A stretch of DNA of 64,000 nucleotides, taken from assembly GCF_001420915.1 (NCBI RefSeq), contig NZ_CP013021.1, forward strand, positions 72,001 to 136,000, given 5' to 3'. This DNA comes from Agarivorans gilvus. GTDB taxonomy: Bacteria; Pseudomonadota; Gammaproteobacteria; Enterobacterales; Celerinatantimonadaceae. The notes below the pieces were generated by a model. That model had not been told where the DNA came from and ran no database searches. It was given only the letters and a program-made list of their open reading frames with translations. The translations under genes were made by a program, and so were the position numbers. Shown here one piece after another: positions 1-8,300 of the stretch; the first letter of the stretch is position 1; the number at the start of each line of letters is the position of its first letter.

Positions 1-349
1 GTTCAAAATGTACTTTAGGGAAGCGTTTGGCCACCTTGATGGTGGGGTTCATAAAACCAAAAGAAGTGGTAAAGATGAGATCGTGACCCGATTTAGCTAA
101 TTGGGTAATCACCCGTTCAGCATCCGCACCTTCAGGCACGTTTTCTACGAAGGTGGTTTCTACTTTGCCTTCAAAGTATTTTTCCATTTCGATACGGCCT
201 TGGTCGTGCTCGTAACTCCATCCATGGTCACCGATGGGGCCTACGTAAACGAAGCCAACTTTAAGCGGCTCGTCAGCAGCCTGACTAAGCGGGGCAACTA
301 AGCAGCTGACGGCAAATGCCGCTGCGCCGATCCATTTGTTTAATTTCAT
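1..349 (-). CDS. BMP-family ABC transporter substrate-binding protein (3' end outside window)
   Basis: Only the N-terminal 116 residues are present; the gene runs off the left edge. A signal peptide of about 24 residues ends in a SQA-A type cleavage site and is followed by KVGFVYVGPIGDHGWSYEHD, the start typical of basic-membrane-protein (PnrA/Med) lipoprotein-type binding proteins that capture nucleosides or nucleobases in the periplasm. GGAG precedes the ATG at 349. The matching ABC permeases and ATPase are probably those at 6.3-9.8 kb, which belong to the BMP transporter class, although the two loci are separated. A RutR-like box and a sigma-54-type promoter lie 46-70 bp upstream, so expression is likely linked to purine and nitrogen status. 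The family call is firm; the exact ligand is inferred. Confidence 0.88.
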   Translation of the reverse strand, partial: MKLNKWIGAAAFAVSCLVAPLSQAADEPLKVGFVYVGPIGDHGWSYEHDQGRIEMEKYFEGKVETTFVENVPEGADAERVITQLAKSGHDLIFTTSFGFMNPTIKVAKRFPKVHFE

Positions 350-394
350 GAAGAACTCCATTTCTGTTTGAGCTGTAAATACTCGTTAAGTGTT

Positions 395-411
395 AGCAAA
401 AAGCTGGCCAC
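395..411 (-). promoter_or_regulatory. Sigma-54-type promoter of the BMP binding protein gene
   Basis: On the minus strand the sequence is GTGGCCAGCTTTTTGCT, giving the invariant GG and GC separated by 10 bases, plus TGGC at -24 and TTGCT at -12. It lies about 46 bp upstream of the start codon at 349. The RutR-like box at 404-419 overlaps the -24 element, so a bound repressor would block the polymerase. Confidence 0.55.
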
Positions 412-419
412 TTGGTCAT
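404..419. promoter_or_regulatory. RutR-like operator upstream of the BMP binding protein
   Basis: The sequence ctggccaCTtggtcat matches the published E. coli RutR consensus TTGACCA-NN-TGGTCAA at 11 of 14 specified positions. It overlaps the -24 half of the sigma-54-type promoter for the minus-strand gene. Two more boxes of this type occur at 703-718 and 9883-9898, which makes a chance match less likely. Confidence 0.55.
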
Positions 420-508
420 GTTTAATAGAATTAACTTAAACAGGGCCGACAATACAAGTTTTGTTGTATTTATTTATCATAATTGTTGTTACGCATTATG
501 AGCAAATG

Positions 509-525
509 TGGTGCGCACTGGTGCA
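509..525. promoter_or_regulatory. NtrC-like enhancer site 1
   Basis: The right half TGGTGCA is a perfect match to the NtrC consensus TGCACCA-N3-TGGTGCA, while the left half matches at 3 of 7 positions. It lies about 190 bp upstream of the predicted xanP transcription start, a usual distance for an enhancer-type activator. It is a weak site when taken alone. Confidence 0.35.
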
Positions 526-539
526 AATCTACCAGTAAC

Positions 540-556
540 TGCACCAAAGTTAAGCA
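540..556. promoter_or_regulatory. NtrC-like enhancer site 2
   Basis: The sequence TGCACCAaagTTAAGCA has a perfect left half and 4 of 7 positions in the right half of the NtrC consensus. It sits 31 bp (about three helical turns) from site 1, so the pair faces the same side of the DNA, as is common for cooperative NtrC binding. Confidence 0.4.
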
Positions 557-678
557 TTGTTCGTTTATTTTTATTGTTTGCCAAGCATAGTCAATGTTGG
601 CGAGATGTTGATAGCTTGTTGATTTTGAGCCATTAAAGATGGCTGCTGTTAGCGAGATTAGTCAAGTTTGGATTGGAG

Positions 679-695
679 TTGGCAAGCAATTTGCG
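679..695 (+). promoter_or_regulatory. Sigma-54-type promoter of xanP
   Basis: TTGGCAAGCAATTTGCG has GG and GC separated by 10 bases and near-consensus TTGGCA and TTTGC blocks (consensus YTGGCACG-N4-TTGCW). The predicted start of transcription is near 706, right at the RutR-like box 703-718 and about 50 bp before the xanP ATG. Confidence 0.6.
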
Positions 696-702
696 TTGTT
701 AG

Positions 703-718
703 TTGACTTAGTGGTCAG
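703..718. promoter_or_regulatory. RutR-like operator at xanP
   Basis: TTGACttAGTGGTCAg matches 11 of 14 specified positions of the RutR consensus. It spans the predicted transcription start, and its end is 37 bp before the xanP start codon, a position suited to repression. Confidence 0.55.
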
Positions 719-755
719 ATTTTAGTGCCGCGAGTTAATTAACAAGGAGTGTTAC

Positions 756-2156
756 ATGAGCACCGAGCAAGAAGTATCAGGAACAACGGATTTACTTTAT
801 CAACTAGATGATAGGCCGCCGGTGGCCAAAGCATTTTTCGCAGGCTTACAGCATGTATTGGCCAGTTTTGTTGGGGTAATTACGCCTACATTAATCATTG
901 GTGGCGTGCTGGGTTTAGGTGAACACATCCCTTACTTAATCAGCATGGCCTTGATTGTGTCCGGGGTCGGCACGTTTATTCAAGCGAAAAAAATTGGTCC
1001 CGTTGGCGCAGGAATGATTTGTGTTCAGGGCACCAGTTTTGCCTTTTTAGGCTCGGTATTAGCAGCAGGATTTCTAGCCAAAAGCCAAGGAGGCGGACCA
1101 GAAGAAATATTGTCGTTGATTTTTGGGGTGTGTTTTTTAGGCGCGTTTATCGAGATTTTCTTGTCGCAAGCCTTGAGCAAGATGAAGAGAATTATCACTC
1201 CCTTGGTTACCGGGATTGTGATTACCATTATCGGTATTTCTTTGATCAAAGTGGGGATGACTGATTTAGCGGGAGGCTTTAAGGCCCCTGATTTCGGTAG
1301 CTTACAAAATCTAGCCTTGGGCTTTACCGTATTAGTGGTGATTATTGCGTTGAACCGCTCGGCTAACCCATGGTTGCGTCTATCTTCGATTGTGATTGGC
1401 TTAATAGTGGGTATGGTGATCGCCATGTTCATGGGCAAAGTCGATTTCTCGTCTGTCGGCTCTCAGCCTTTGGTGAGTATACCGGTACCCTTTAAATATG
1501 GTTTTAGTTTTGACTGGGTGGCATTTTTGCCCATTGCCTTGATTTACTTTATTACCGCGATTGAATCGGCCGGTGATATTACGGCTAACTGTTCGGTGTC
1601 GAAGCAGCCAATTAAAGGAGAGGGCTATATTAAACGGGTGAGTAATGGCGTATTGGGCGATGGGGTTAACTCGTTGTTGGCCGCCACGTTCAATACTTTT
1701 CCTAACACTACGTTTAGCCAAAATAATGGGGTAATTCAGTTAACTGGCGTGGCCAGTCGCTACATTGGCTACTACATTGCGCTGATTTTGGTGGTATTGG
1801 GTTTGTTCCCGGTACTGGGGGCTGTTTTGCAACAGATCCCTAAACCTGTTCTAGGTGGTGCCACCTTGGTGATGTTTGGTACGGTGGCGGCTGCGGGTAT
1901 TAAAATTATTGCTAGCGAAGAGCTTACCCGCCGTAAGCTGTTAATTATGGCGGTGTCTTTTGGTGTGGGCTTAGGTGTTACCTTGGTGCCAGACTTGCTA
2001 CAACAGGCGCCAAAGTTGGTACAAAATGTATTTGGTTCTGCGGTGACTTCGGGCGGTTTAGTGGCTATTATCTTGAGTTTGCTACTTCCAGAAGACAAAG
2101 CAATGGTGGCGGCTGAACGAGAATCTTACGCTTACTCGAAACAAACAGCCAATTAA
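756..2156 (+). CDS. xanP: XanP-type xanthine:cation symporter (NCS2 family)
   Basis: This 466-residue inner-membrane permease matches E. coli XanP over its full length by recall. The N-terminal LLYQLDDRPP corresponds to XanP LIYRLEDRPP, and the family signature SQNNGVIQLTGVASRYIG is present. The carboxylate in AIESAGDIT and the QN pair of the signature are the substrate-site residues known in XanP/XanQ. About 12-14 hydrophobic segments are visible. AAGGAG lies 7 bases before the ATG. It would import xanthine (possibly uric acid or other purines) with protons. It is transcribed alone from a sigma-54-type promoter with a RutR-like operator, divergently from the BMP binding protein. The family is certain; the precise purine is inferred. 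Confidence 0.9.
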   Translation: MSTEQEVSGTTDLLYQLDDRPPVAKAFFAGLQHVLASFVGVITPTLIIGGVLGLGEHIPYLISMALIVSGVGTFIQAKKIGPVGAGMICVQGTSFAFLGSVLAAGFLAKSQGGGPEEILSLIFGVCFLGAFIEIFLSQALSKMKRIITPLVTGIVITIIGISLIKVGMTDLAGGFKAPDFGSLQNLALGFTVLVVIIALNRSANPWLRLSSIVIGLIVGMVIAMFMGKVDFSSVGSQPLVSIPVPFKYGFSFDWVAFLPIALIYFITAIESAGDITANCSVSKQPIKGEGYIKRVSNGVLGDGVNSLLAATFNTFPNTTFSQNNGVIQLTGVASRYIGYYIALILVVLGLFPVLGAVLQQIPKPVLGGATLVMFGTVAAAGIKIIASEELTRRKLLIMAVSFGVGLGVTLVPDLLQQAPKLVQNVFGSAVTSGGLVAIILSLLLPEDKAMVAAERESYAYSKQTAN

Positions 2157-2190
2157 CCGCTTGTATAAGCGCTTTGGCTTTGTAACAATG

Positions 2191-2220
2191 GCAGGCAGGT
2201 GCAAAGGGGCGCCTGCCCGC
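2191..2220. terminator. GC-rich hairpin downstream of xanP
   Basis: A 12-bp stem with two mismatches (gcaggcaggtgc against gcgcctgcccgc) lies 35 bp after the xanP stop. There is no T-run after it, so it may be a weak or factor-dependent terminator or an mRNA-stabilising hairpin. Confidence 0.4.
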
Positions 2221-2320
2221 CAAGAGGAACTCACCCTTTATCATTTCAAATTAGTTAAGCACAAATAGTGTTTCTAAATGTTGTTTTGCGGGGAACAGCT
2301 AATTATTTAGGAGCATTAGC

Positions 2321-2824
2321 ATGTTATCTGCTATTCAAGAATTAAAAATCCGCAGCAAAATTTTACTCAAGCGCAGCCAAGCTGCCGATTCTCCCCTAGT
2401 AAGTCTCAGTAAGGGCAAAGCCCCTCAACTTAAACACGCCTTATTATATACTGCGCGCCAAGTCGGGTTTCAGGACTGGCAACACGCGCAAAGCATATTA
2501 GCCTGCTCGCAGCCGCTGAATCAGCAGCAAGACTGTGGCAAATTTTGGTATGCCAAAGCTTGTGGTAGTTTATTAAATACTTGGTGTGCCAACTACGCCG
2601 AAGCCTTAGCGCAGCAAGCTATACAGGGAGGTATTATTTTGCCTTACAAAACTCAATATGTGTTGGCGACAGCCAGTTACATTGAGGCCTTAGGCTTATC
2701 AGCCGATGAACCCTTATGGCAAAGCCTTAAATATAACTGGTGTGAAGGGGACTCCGAGAGCCGACAAAGGCTGGCATATCAGCGCTTAATCGCCATGCAA
2801 AGCAACAATCAGTTTAGCTGTTAA
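2321..2824 (+). CDS. Uncharacterised 167-residue protein
   Basis: I do not recognise a named family. The protein is soluble, with no signal peptide or membrane segment, and is rich in Gln, Ala and Trp. Residues about 35-60 contain a stretch (LKHALLYTARQVGFQDWQHA) resembling the short helical 'HxxALxxxAxxxGFxxW' module found at the N-terminus of some small bacterial proteins of unknown function. AGGAG lies 7 bases before the ATG. The gene stands alone between xanP and an ABM-domain gene, all on the plus strand with 100-160 bp gaps, so co-transcription is uncertain. Confidence 0.65.
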   Translation: MLSAIQELKIRSKILLKRSQAADSPLVSLSKGKAPQLKHALLYTARQVGFQDWQHAQSILACSQPLNQQQDCGKFWYAKACGSLLNTWCANYAEALAQQAIQGGIILPYKTQYVLATASYIEALGLSADEPLWQSLKYNWCEGDSESRQRLAYQRLIAMQSNNQFSC

Positions 2825-2928
2825 GTGAAACCAGTGCTAATTCGCTAGTTCACAGGTACTATGCCTGTTTGAATGACCACAACACTGAAGCTGGCGAGTA
2901 AGGCTCGCCACCATCAACAGAGGCCCAT

Positions 2929-3279
2929 ATGTCTAAAAAAATCTATTGTATCGCCATGTTCAAACCTAAGCCGGGTAAACTCAATGACTTGTTTAAAGTA
3001 TTGCAAGCACTGGAGCCCAATACCTTGCGTGAAGATGGCTGTTTGCAATATCGAGTGACTCGACAGATAGAGAACCCTTTTGCACAAGGCAGCGGCTATC
3101 CCATCGCTTTTCAAGAAATTTGGGCAGATAAGGCCAGCTTTGAGGCACACTGCCAACGTAAAGAAATCACAGACTTTTTTCAAAGCCAGTGTGTCGCAGA
3201 AAGTGGCTTAGTAGAAGACTCCAATGTCTGCGTATATAGTGATGAAGCCGAAGACTTTGATGCGCCAGTGATTGGCTAA
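2929..3279 (+). CDS. ABM-domain monooxygenase-like protein (YgiN type)
   Basis: A 116-residue single-domain protein. The N-terminal strand (YCIAMFKPKPGK), the central ALEPNTLREDGCLQYRV and the QEIWADKASFEAHCQ segment fit the antibiotic biosynthesis monooxygenase/YgiN dimeric ferredoxin-like fold, where E/D-x-G-C-L-x-Y and the E-x-W-x-D-x-x-x-F-x-x-H pattern are typical. Members act as quinol or haem monooxygenases or have unknown substrates; the substrate here cannot be told. GAGG precedes the ATG by 6 bases. The next gene is convergent and only 10 bp away. Confidence 0.75.
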   Translation: MSKKIYCIAMFKPKPGKLNDLFKVLQALEPNTLREDGCLQYRVTRQIENPFAQGSGYPIAFQEIWADKASFEAHCQRKEITDFFQSQCVAESGLVEDSNVCVYSDEAEDFDAPVIG

Positions 3280-3289
3280 ATGTAAAAGC

Positions 3290-3778
3290 TTAAGCAAGGC
3301 TTAGCGCTTTATACATGATGTAGCAGTCGACCATGCCCAATTGGGGATGCTGGTAACCTTTAGGAATAGTGCCAATGGTGGTGAACCCCAGCTTGTGCCA
3401 CAGCCTTACCGCCGCATGATTGCTAGATACCACCGAATTAAATTGCATGGCTGTAAAGCCATGCTTTTGTGCCTCAATCTGAGAATGTTCACACATTTTC
3501 CGAGCAATGCCTTGGCCACGCGCTGCTTCGCTGACCATATAACCACAATTACAAATATGTTTACCTGGGCCCATGGCGTTGGCCTTAAGATAATAGCTGC
3601 CTAGTATTTCACCATCTTGTTCAAAGACATAGCTGAGCAGCGGTAGCTCACACCATAGCTGGTAGGCCTTCTCTAAGCTCATGTCGGGCTCAAAGGCGTA
3701 ACTCTGTTGAGCGTGAATGATAGCCTTAAAACTGGGCCAAAAGGCAGCAAAATCGGCGTGGGTCATGGCTCTTATCAC
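3290..3778 (-). CDS. GNAT-family N-acetyltransferase
   Basis: A 162-residue GNAT with the acetyl-CoA pyrophosphate loop motif ARGQGIARKMCEH followed by the usual C-terminal helix and strand (NHAAVRLWHKLGFTTIGTIP). The substrate is unknown. I chose the GTG at 3778 because AAGGA lies 8 bases upstream; a second in-frame GTG at 3784 is only about 2 bases from that site. The product then begins MIRAMTHADF, usual for this group. It converges on the ABM-domain gene. Confidence 0.78.
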   Translation of the reverse strand: MIRAMTHADFAAFWPSFKAIIHAQQSYAFEPDMSLEKAYQLWCELPLLSYVFEQDGEILGSYYLKANAMGPGKHICNCGYMVSEAARGQGIARKMCEHSQIEAQKHGFTAMQFNSVVSSNHAAVRLWHKLGFTTIGTIPKGYQHPQLGMVDCYIMYKALSLA

Positions 3779-3936
3779 TCTCACTTTCCTTGTTTGTTTT
3801 AAACAAAGCCCAGTTTAACCAATTATTTACAGTAAGTGGAAACCTCATTTATGCTGTTGTTGCTGACGCTTGCTTCAATCAAGGTTTACAATCAGGCGTT
3901 TTGTTATTGCTGTGTTTATTGGGTGAGGGAGAGTAA

Positions 3937-4425
3937 GTGCAAAAGATTCTGGTAAGTTCATGTTTATTAGGCAATAAAGTGAGATATAACGCGGGCTGTT
4001 TATCTTTGCAACGCGCCGATCTTGATTGGTTGGAAACGCATTGTGAGCTGGTGGTGTTTTGCCCAGAACAGTCTGCCGGTTTACCCACTCCAAGAGCGCC
4101 TGCAGAGATCGTTCAAGGGCAGGGCATAGATGTACTGCAAGGCCGTGCCCAGGTATTAAATAATGATGGCAGTGATGTTACTCAGCCCTTTATTCTTGGT
4201 GCTGAAAAAACACTAACAATCTGCCAAAGCCTAGCCATTAAATATGCTTTACTTGCCGAGGGAAGCCCATCTTGCGGTAGCACTGTTATATATGATGGCA
4301 GCTTTAGCGGCAACAAGGTGAAAGGGGCTGGCGTTACTGCCGCCTTGTTAGAGCAGGCGGGCATTCAAGTATTTAACCAATATTCTATATCGCAGTTAAA
4401 AGCTGCTCTTGCGGCGAATGCTTAG
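3937..4425 (+). CDS. DUF523 family protein
   Basis: A 162-residue protein with the DUF523 hallmarks: N-terminal VSSCLLGNKVRYNAG, then FCPEQSAGLPTPRAPAEI, and ALLAEGSPSCGSTVIYDG with GAGVTAALLEQAGI near the end. The conserved cysteines in SSCLLG, FCPE and SPSCG suggest metal or redox chemistry, but the biochemical role is not established for the family. The start is GTG, with GGAG 4 bases upstream. The gene is isolated between a minus-strand GNAT and the convergent nucleotidase. Confidence 0.85.
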   Translation: MQKILVSSCLLGNKVRYNAGCLSLQRADLDWLETHCELVVFCPEQSAGLPTPRAPAEIVQGQGIDVLQGRAQVLNNDGSDVTQPFILGAEKTLTICQSLAIKYALLAEGSPSCGSTVIYDGSFSGNKVKGAGVTAALLEQAGIQVFNQYSISQLKAALAANA

Positions 4426-4452
4426 GGTTTTTAGCGATGGCCTTTGGTCTTG

Positions 4453-6133
4453 CTAGCCCAAGCTTGCTTGTTGTTGGGCAAACAATACAAAGCTGTCGCT
4501 CATACTCATGCCTAGGTCTTGATGCTCGTAACTGTTGAGTAGGGCGTGATAGCCCTCTTTTCCTGCTAGGGTGTAGGCTGAAGAAACGCCTCGATAGTGG
4601 CGTTGTGGATCTAGCGGCTGCCAGCCCGCATCGCTATGTAATTCGATTTGAGTTACGCGTTGGCCCTGTTTTGCGTCTGGCTCATAGTGATAACGCAGCT
4701 TGTAAAAATACGGAAAGCTGCCATCGCCGGTGCCTTGTACGCCATTGTTGGTGGCATTGTTAATGGCGCCTTCGATTAATGGCGCAAGGTATTTCCCTTC
4801 AAGTTGATAACTCACAATGGCGATTTCAAAGGGCAATAAACGGCCACAGATATCGGCTTTGGTGAGAGGGCCAGCCTTGAGCGATACCCTTACCCCCCTG
4901 CGTTATGCAAGGCAAAATCGGTGGGGCGAGTGGCCGCAGCGGCTTGATAAAAGCCTTGGCATACCAAGGGGATATTTCGCTGCCTTGAGGCAGTAGTTTA
5001 GTGGGGAGCCGAGTATGCGCTAAGGGGCGAGCGACTTGGCAAATTACTTGCTGGCGCATGGCGTCTATGGCAGGACGATAATCTTGACTGATGATCTCTT
5101 GTATCTGTTGATCTTCTGCTTGATATCGCAGGCCTTCACTTTGGGCTAAATACTCGGCGATGCGCGCCTTGATTTTGCCGCTAACTAAGCTGTCATTTTG
5201 TCGAGCATGCCATTGTTTACCCAGCAGAAATTGCACGCCTCCCTCAAATTTAACTACCTTGCCGTCAGCGGTAAATTCTAAGCGAGATAAGCCTATCGAT
5301 TCGGCATGTTTACCGGCATGTAAAATTAGGCAGCCTTGCTGCCATAGCTGGCCCATTGCACTTTCGGGAAGGCCTAAGTGGCGAAACTCACCACTTAAAG
5401 TATGTGAGTGGCCACCAACAATGACACTTATGCCAGGCACGGCTTTAGCTAAGGCCACATCGCCCTGATAACCCAAGTGGCTCAACACAATAATGTGTTT
5501 AATGTCTTGCTGGTGTAAATGCTCAACGGTGGCTTGGGTGCAGCTAATCGCATCGATGAATTGGCAGTCGGGATCGGGACAACCAATGTTGTGCATTTGG
5601 TCGTGGGTGATGCCGATAATCGCCAGTTTTACGCCTTCAGCTAGATCTTTTAGTAGGTAGCTAGCCCGTTGCTGCTCGGCTTGATAGGGGTAGAGGTTGT
5701 TATGGTTGGAGAGCGGTAAGGTTTTGCGCTGATCTTCCATGGATAAATCCATGTTTCCCGCCAGAACCGGAAAGCTAACCTGATCAATAAACTGAGAGAT
5801 CGGCGCATTACCTAAATCAAATTCATGATTGCCAATGGTCATGGCATCGGGAGCCATTAATTCTAGCAGGCGGGCATTTGCCTTTCCTTTATATTGGCTG
5901 AAGTACAAACTGCCTTGAAAGCTGTCCCCTGCGTGCAGAAGCAGGCTTGGGCAGCCCTGTTGTTGGGCTTGTTTACGTTGTTGTTTAATTGCGCTAGCCA
6001 AGCGTGCGTAACCGCCACAATGCGCATCTATTTGATAATGTTCACCATCTAGCTGGATATGAAAGTGCAGCAAAGAGGCATCAAAATGGGAGTGGGTATC
6101 GTTGATGTGGGCGAGGTACAGCGGGTAAGTCAT
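4453..6133 (-). pseudogene. Bifunctional metallophosphatase/5'-nucleotidase, broken by two frameshifts
   Basis: The N-terminal metallophosphatase domain is intact, with HINDTHSHFD, LLHAGDSFQG, TIGNHEFDLG, VLSHLGYQGD and VGGHSHTLSG giving the two-metal ligands. The C-terminal nucleotidase domain (LLPFEIAIVSYQL... to ...VLFAQQQ) follows in another frame. Adding one T in the run at 4949-4952 and one G in the run at 4893-4898 restores the expected AKAFYQAAAATRPTDFALHN and AGGVRVSL, and gives one continuous 560-residue protein; 1681 bases plus 2 is divisible by 3. Both losses are in homopolymers, so sequencing error is likely. No signal peptide is visible, unlike UshA, so it would act in the cytoplasm on nucleotides. 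GGAG precedes the ATG at 6133. It sits beside purine uptake genes and could feed nucleoside salvage. Confidence 0.85.
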
Positions 6134-6220
6134 TGGCTCTCCAGTTGTTGAGCTGGCATGATAACGAGTTTAGTGCTTGGCTTAAATAGAAGGCCTTTAT
6201 TTGGTTATTCTGACCAAGGC

Positions 6221-6248
6221 TAAAAAGCCCCTCAAATGAGGGGCTTTA
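6221..6248 (-). terminator. Rho-independent terminator of the BMP transporter operon
   Basis: A 10-bp perfect stem (aaagcccctc/gaggggcttt) with a 4-base loop is followed on the minus strand by a run of Ts. It lies 15 bp after the stop of the last permease gene and just upstream of the nucleotidase gene. Confidence 0.85.
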
Positions 6249-6262
6249 ATAGTCATGATGGT

Positions 6263-7192
6263 TTAGTGACGTCGCGAATCAAAGGGTTTGGCTAGGCTCA
6301 TCGGCGCCGCCAATTTTTGACGAATTGGATTGGAGCTAATCAACACCATCACCACAATGGTGGCAATATAAGGCATCATCGCCAATAGGTTAGGTGAAAT
6401 GGTGAAGCCAATGCCTTGCATCACCAAGTGCAGAATAGAGGCTACGCCAAACAAGTAAGCACCTACCATTAGGTAGCCCACGCGCCATGAGGCAAATACC
6501 ACTAACGATAGGGCTATCCAGCCGCGTCCAGCGGTCATATTTTCCATCCACATTGGGGTGTAAGACAACGACATATACGCGCCAGCTAAACCGGCAAAGG
6601 CGCCGCCAGTTAAAATGGCTAAGTAGCGTACTTTAATCACTTTAATACCGAGGGCGTTAGCTGAGTAGGGGTTTTCTCCCACCGCGCGCAGGGTTAAACC
6701 GATGCGGGTTTTGTTAACTATCCACCAACACAGCGCTACTAGGCCAAAGCTGCCATAGACTAACAAGTCGTGATTAAACAGCAGTGGGCCAAGTAGCGGA
6801 ATATCACTAAACAGTGGAATGGCAATCGCTTTGAAGCCTTCTACGGTTGAGCCCACTAAACCGGCACCGAGGAAGGCGCTAAGGCCAGTACCAAAAATGG
6901 TTAGCGCTAAACCAGTGGCCACCTGATTAGTATTAAGGTTGAGCGACAAAATGCCGAAAATACCCGCCATCATCATGCCAGCTAAAATCGCTAATAATAG
7001 CCCCACGGCTAGGCTGCCAGAGAAATACGCGCCAGCAAAACCAGCCATGGCACCCATCAACATCATGCCTTCTTGGCCTAGGTTGAGTACGCCCGATTTT
7101 TCACAGATTAATTCGCCTAACGCCACCAATAATAGCGGTGTTCCGGTTTTAATTGCTGCCACTAGAATTTGTTGTAACAGTTCCATGTCCAT
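6263..7192 (-). CDS. BMP-type ABC transporter permease (second permease)
   Basis: A 309-residue inner-membrane permease of the BPD_transp_2 family, similar to Bacillus NupQ/YufQ. The conserved GELICEKSGVLNLGQEGMMLMGA near the N-terminus and the AVGENPYSANALGI coupling loop are clear, with 8-10 hydrophobic segments. The start at 7192 is chosen because GGAG lies 8 bases upstream and the upstream permease stops one base before the ATG; an in-frame extension to 7354 would lie wholly inside that gene. It forms the channel with the neighbouring permease and takes up nucleosides or related purines. It is the last gene of a three-gene operon. Confidence 0.9.
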   Translation of the reverse strand: MDMELLQQILVAAIKTGTPLLLVALGELICEKSGVLNLGQEGMMLMGAMAGFAGAYFSGSLAVGLLLAILAGMMMAGIFGILSLNLNTNQVATGLALTIFGTGLSAFLGAGLVGSTVEGFKAIAIPLFSDIPLLGPLLFNHDLLVYGSFGLVALCWWIVNKTRIGLTLRAVGENPYSANALGIKVIKVRYLAILTGGAFAGLAGAYMSLSYTPMWMENMTAGRGWIALSLVVFASWRVGYLMVGAYLFGVASILHLVMQGIGFTISPNLLAMMPYIATIVVMVLISSNPIRQKLAAPMSLAKPFDSRRH

Positions 7193-7193
7193 T

Positions 7194-8300
7194 TTAAGCG
7201 GCTCCTTGCTTGGTATCACTGGAAGAGGCTTGAGCAGGGTTAGCGCTTGCTTGCCAAATAATTTTGTAATGAATGAGGTAGTCACAGGCGAGTAAGAAGA
7301 ACAACAATACCCCTTGGAATAGGCCGGTAATCGCGGTAGGAATACCCAAATCAATTTGCGCTAAATCACTACCCATATACAGTGTGCCCATGAAAAACGC
7401 GGCGAAGATAATGCCAAAGGGATTAAGTCGACCCAAGTAGGCCACGATGATCGCGGCGTAGCCATAACCCGGCGATACCTGAGGGATTAGCTGGCCAATT
7501 GGGCCTGTTACTTCCGACACCCCAGCTAGGCCTGCCAAAGCACCAGCGCTGAGCATCACGCTCCAAATAATAAATTTACTGGAGTAACCGGCGTAGCGCG
7601 CTGCGGGTTGGTCTGAACCAAATACCCGCAATTGAAAGCCTGGTAGCGTGCGGTACAAAATAATGCCCGAGCCGATGGCGAAGACTATCGCCAATAGTAT
7701 GCTGATTGAAGCACGCCCTTCTTCCATAATGGTGGGCAGCAATACCGAGTCGGCAAATACCGCCGATTCAGGAAAACCAAACCCATCGGGGTCGATTAAT
7801 GGCCCGTGTACGCCCCACAACAGCAGATATAAACCAATGTAGTTGAGCATGATGGTAGTAAGAATAATGTTAGTGTGGAATAGCTGGTGTAGTAGGGTAG
7901 GAATGCCCGCCCAGACCATGCCAGCTGCAGCACCTGCTGCTAGGGTGACGACTAACCACATATAGCCGCTTTGGTCATTGGCTTGTAAGGCCACATAACT
8001 GCCCACTAAGGCGCCAACCAATAACTGACCTTCGGCGCCAATATTCCAGATGTTGGCTTTGTAGCACAAGGCCAAACCGGTAGCACAGAGTAACAGCGGC
8101 GTGGTTTTTACCATTAGTTCGCCCAAGTTATAACTGTCGCTAAGAGGGGCGATAATAAATACTCGAAAAGCGTCGGCAGGGTTAATCTCTAGCGCTATAA
8201 ACATTAAGCTGGACACTATCATGGTGAGTACAATAGCGATGAGCGGCGATAACCAAGACATCAGCTTGGATGACTCTAAACGCGCTTGGGTTTTAAACAT
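7194..8300 (-). CDS. BMP-type ABC transporter permease (first permease)
   Basis: A 368-residue permease similar to NupP/YufP. Its central NIWNIGAEGQLLVGALVGSYVAL is the hallmark loop of this permease class, followed by FQLRVFGSDQPAARYAGYSS (coupling region). I take ATG 8300, which overlaps the ATPase stop (CATGTTTAA, 8-bp overlap), with GGAG upstream; the longer frame to 8399 would run through the ATPase gene. Translational coupling to the ATPase and the adjoining second permease supports a single membrane complex. The likely substrate is nucleoside or purine base. Confidence 0.9.
   Translation of the reverse strand: MFKTQARLESSKLMSWLSPLIAIVLTMIVSSLMFIALEINPADAFRVFIIAPLSDSYNLGELMVKTTPLLLCATGLALCYKANIWNIGAEGQLLVGALVGSYVALQANDQSGYMWLVVTLAAGAAAGMVWAGIPTLLHQLFHTNIILTTIMLNYIGLYLLLWGVHGPLIDPDGFGFPESAVFADSVLLPTIMEEGRASISILLAIVFAIGSGIILYRTLPGFQLRVFGSDQPAARYAGYSSKFIIWSVMLSAGALAGLAGVSEVTGPIGQLIPQVSPGYGYAAIIVAYLGRLNPFGIIFAAFFMGTLYMGSDLAQIDLGIPTAITGLFQGVLLFFLLACDYLIHYKIIWQASANPAQASSSDTKQGAA

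Larger units (their letters stand above)
350..755. promoter_or_regulatory. Divergent regulatory region between BMP binding protein and xanP
   Basis: This 406-bp gap has no convincing gene. It holds the promoters of two divergent uptake genes, each with a GG-N10-GC element and a RutR-like palindrome close to it, and between them two sequences resembling NtrC enhancer sites (509-525 and 540-556). The arrangement would allow shared activation by NtrC and separate repression by a RutR-like protein. The motif matches are read directly; the regulation is inferred. Confidence 0.6.

Noticed and set aside
101..301. Plus-strand open frame at the left edge
   Set aside because: It is the antisense of the BMP binding protein, which has a signal peptide, family motifs and a ribosome site.
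7192..7354. N-terminal extension of the second BMP permease
   Set aside because: It lies entirely inside the first permease gene, and the ATG at 7192 has GGAG and family-typical N-terminus.
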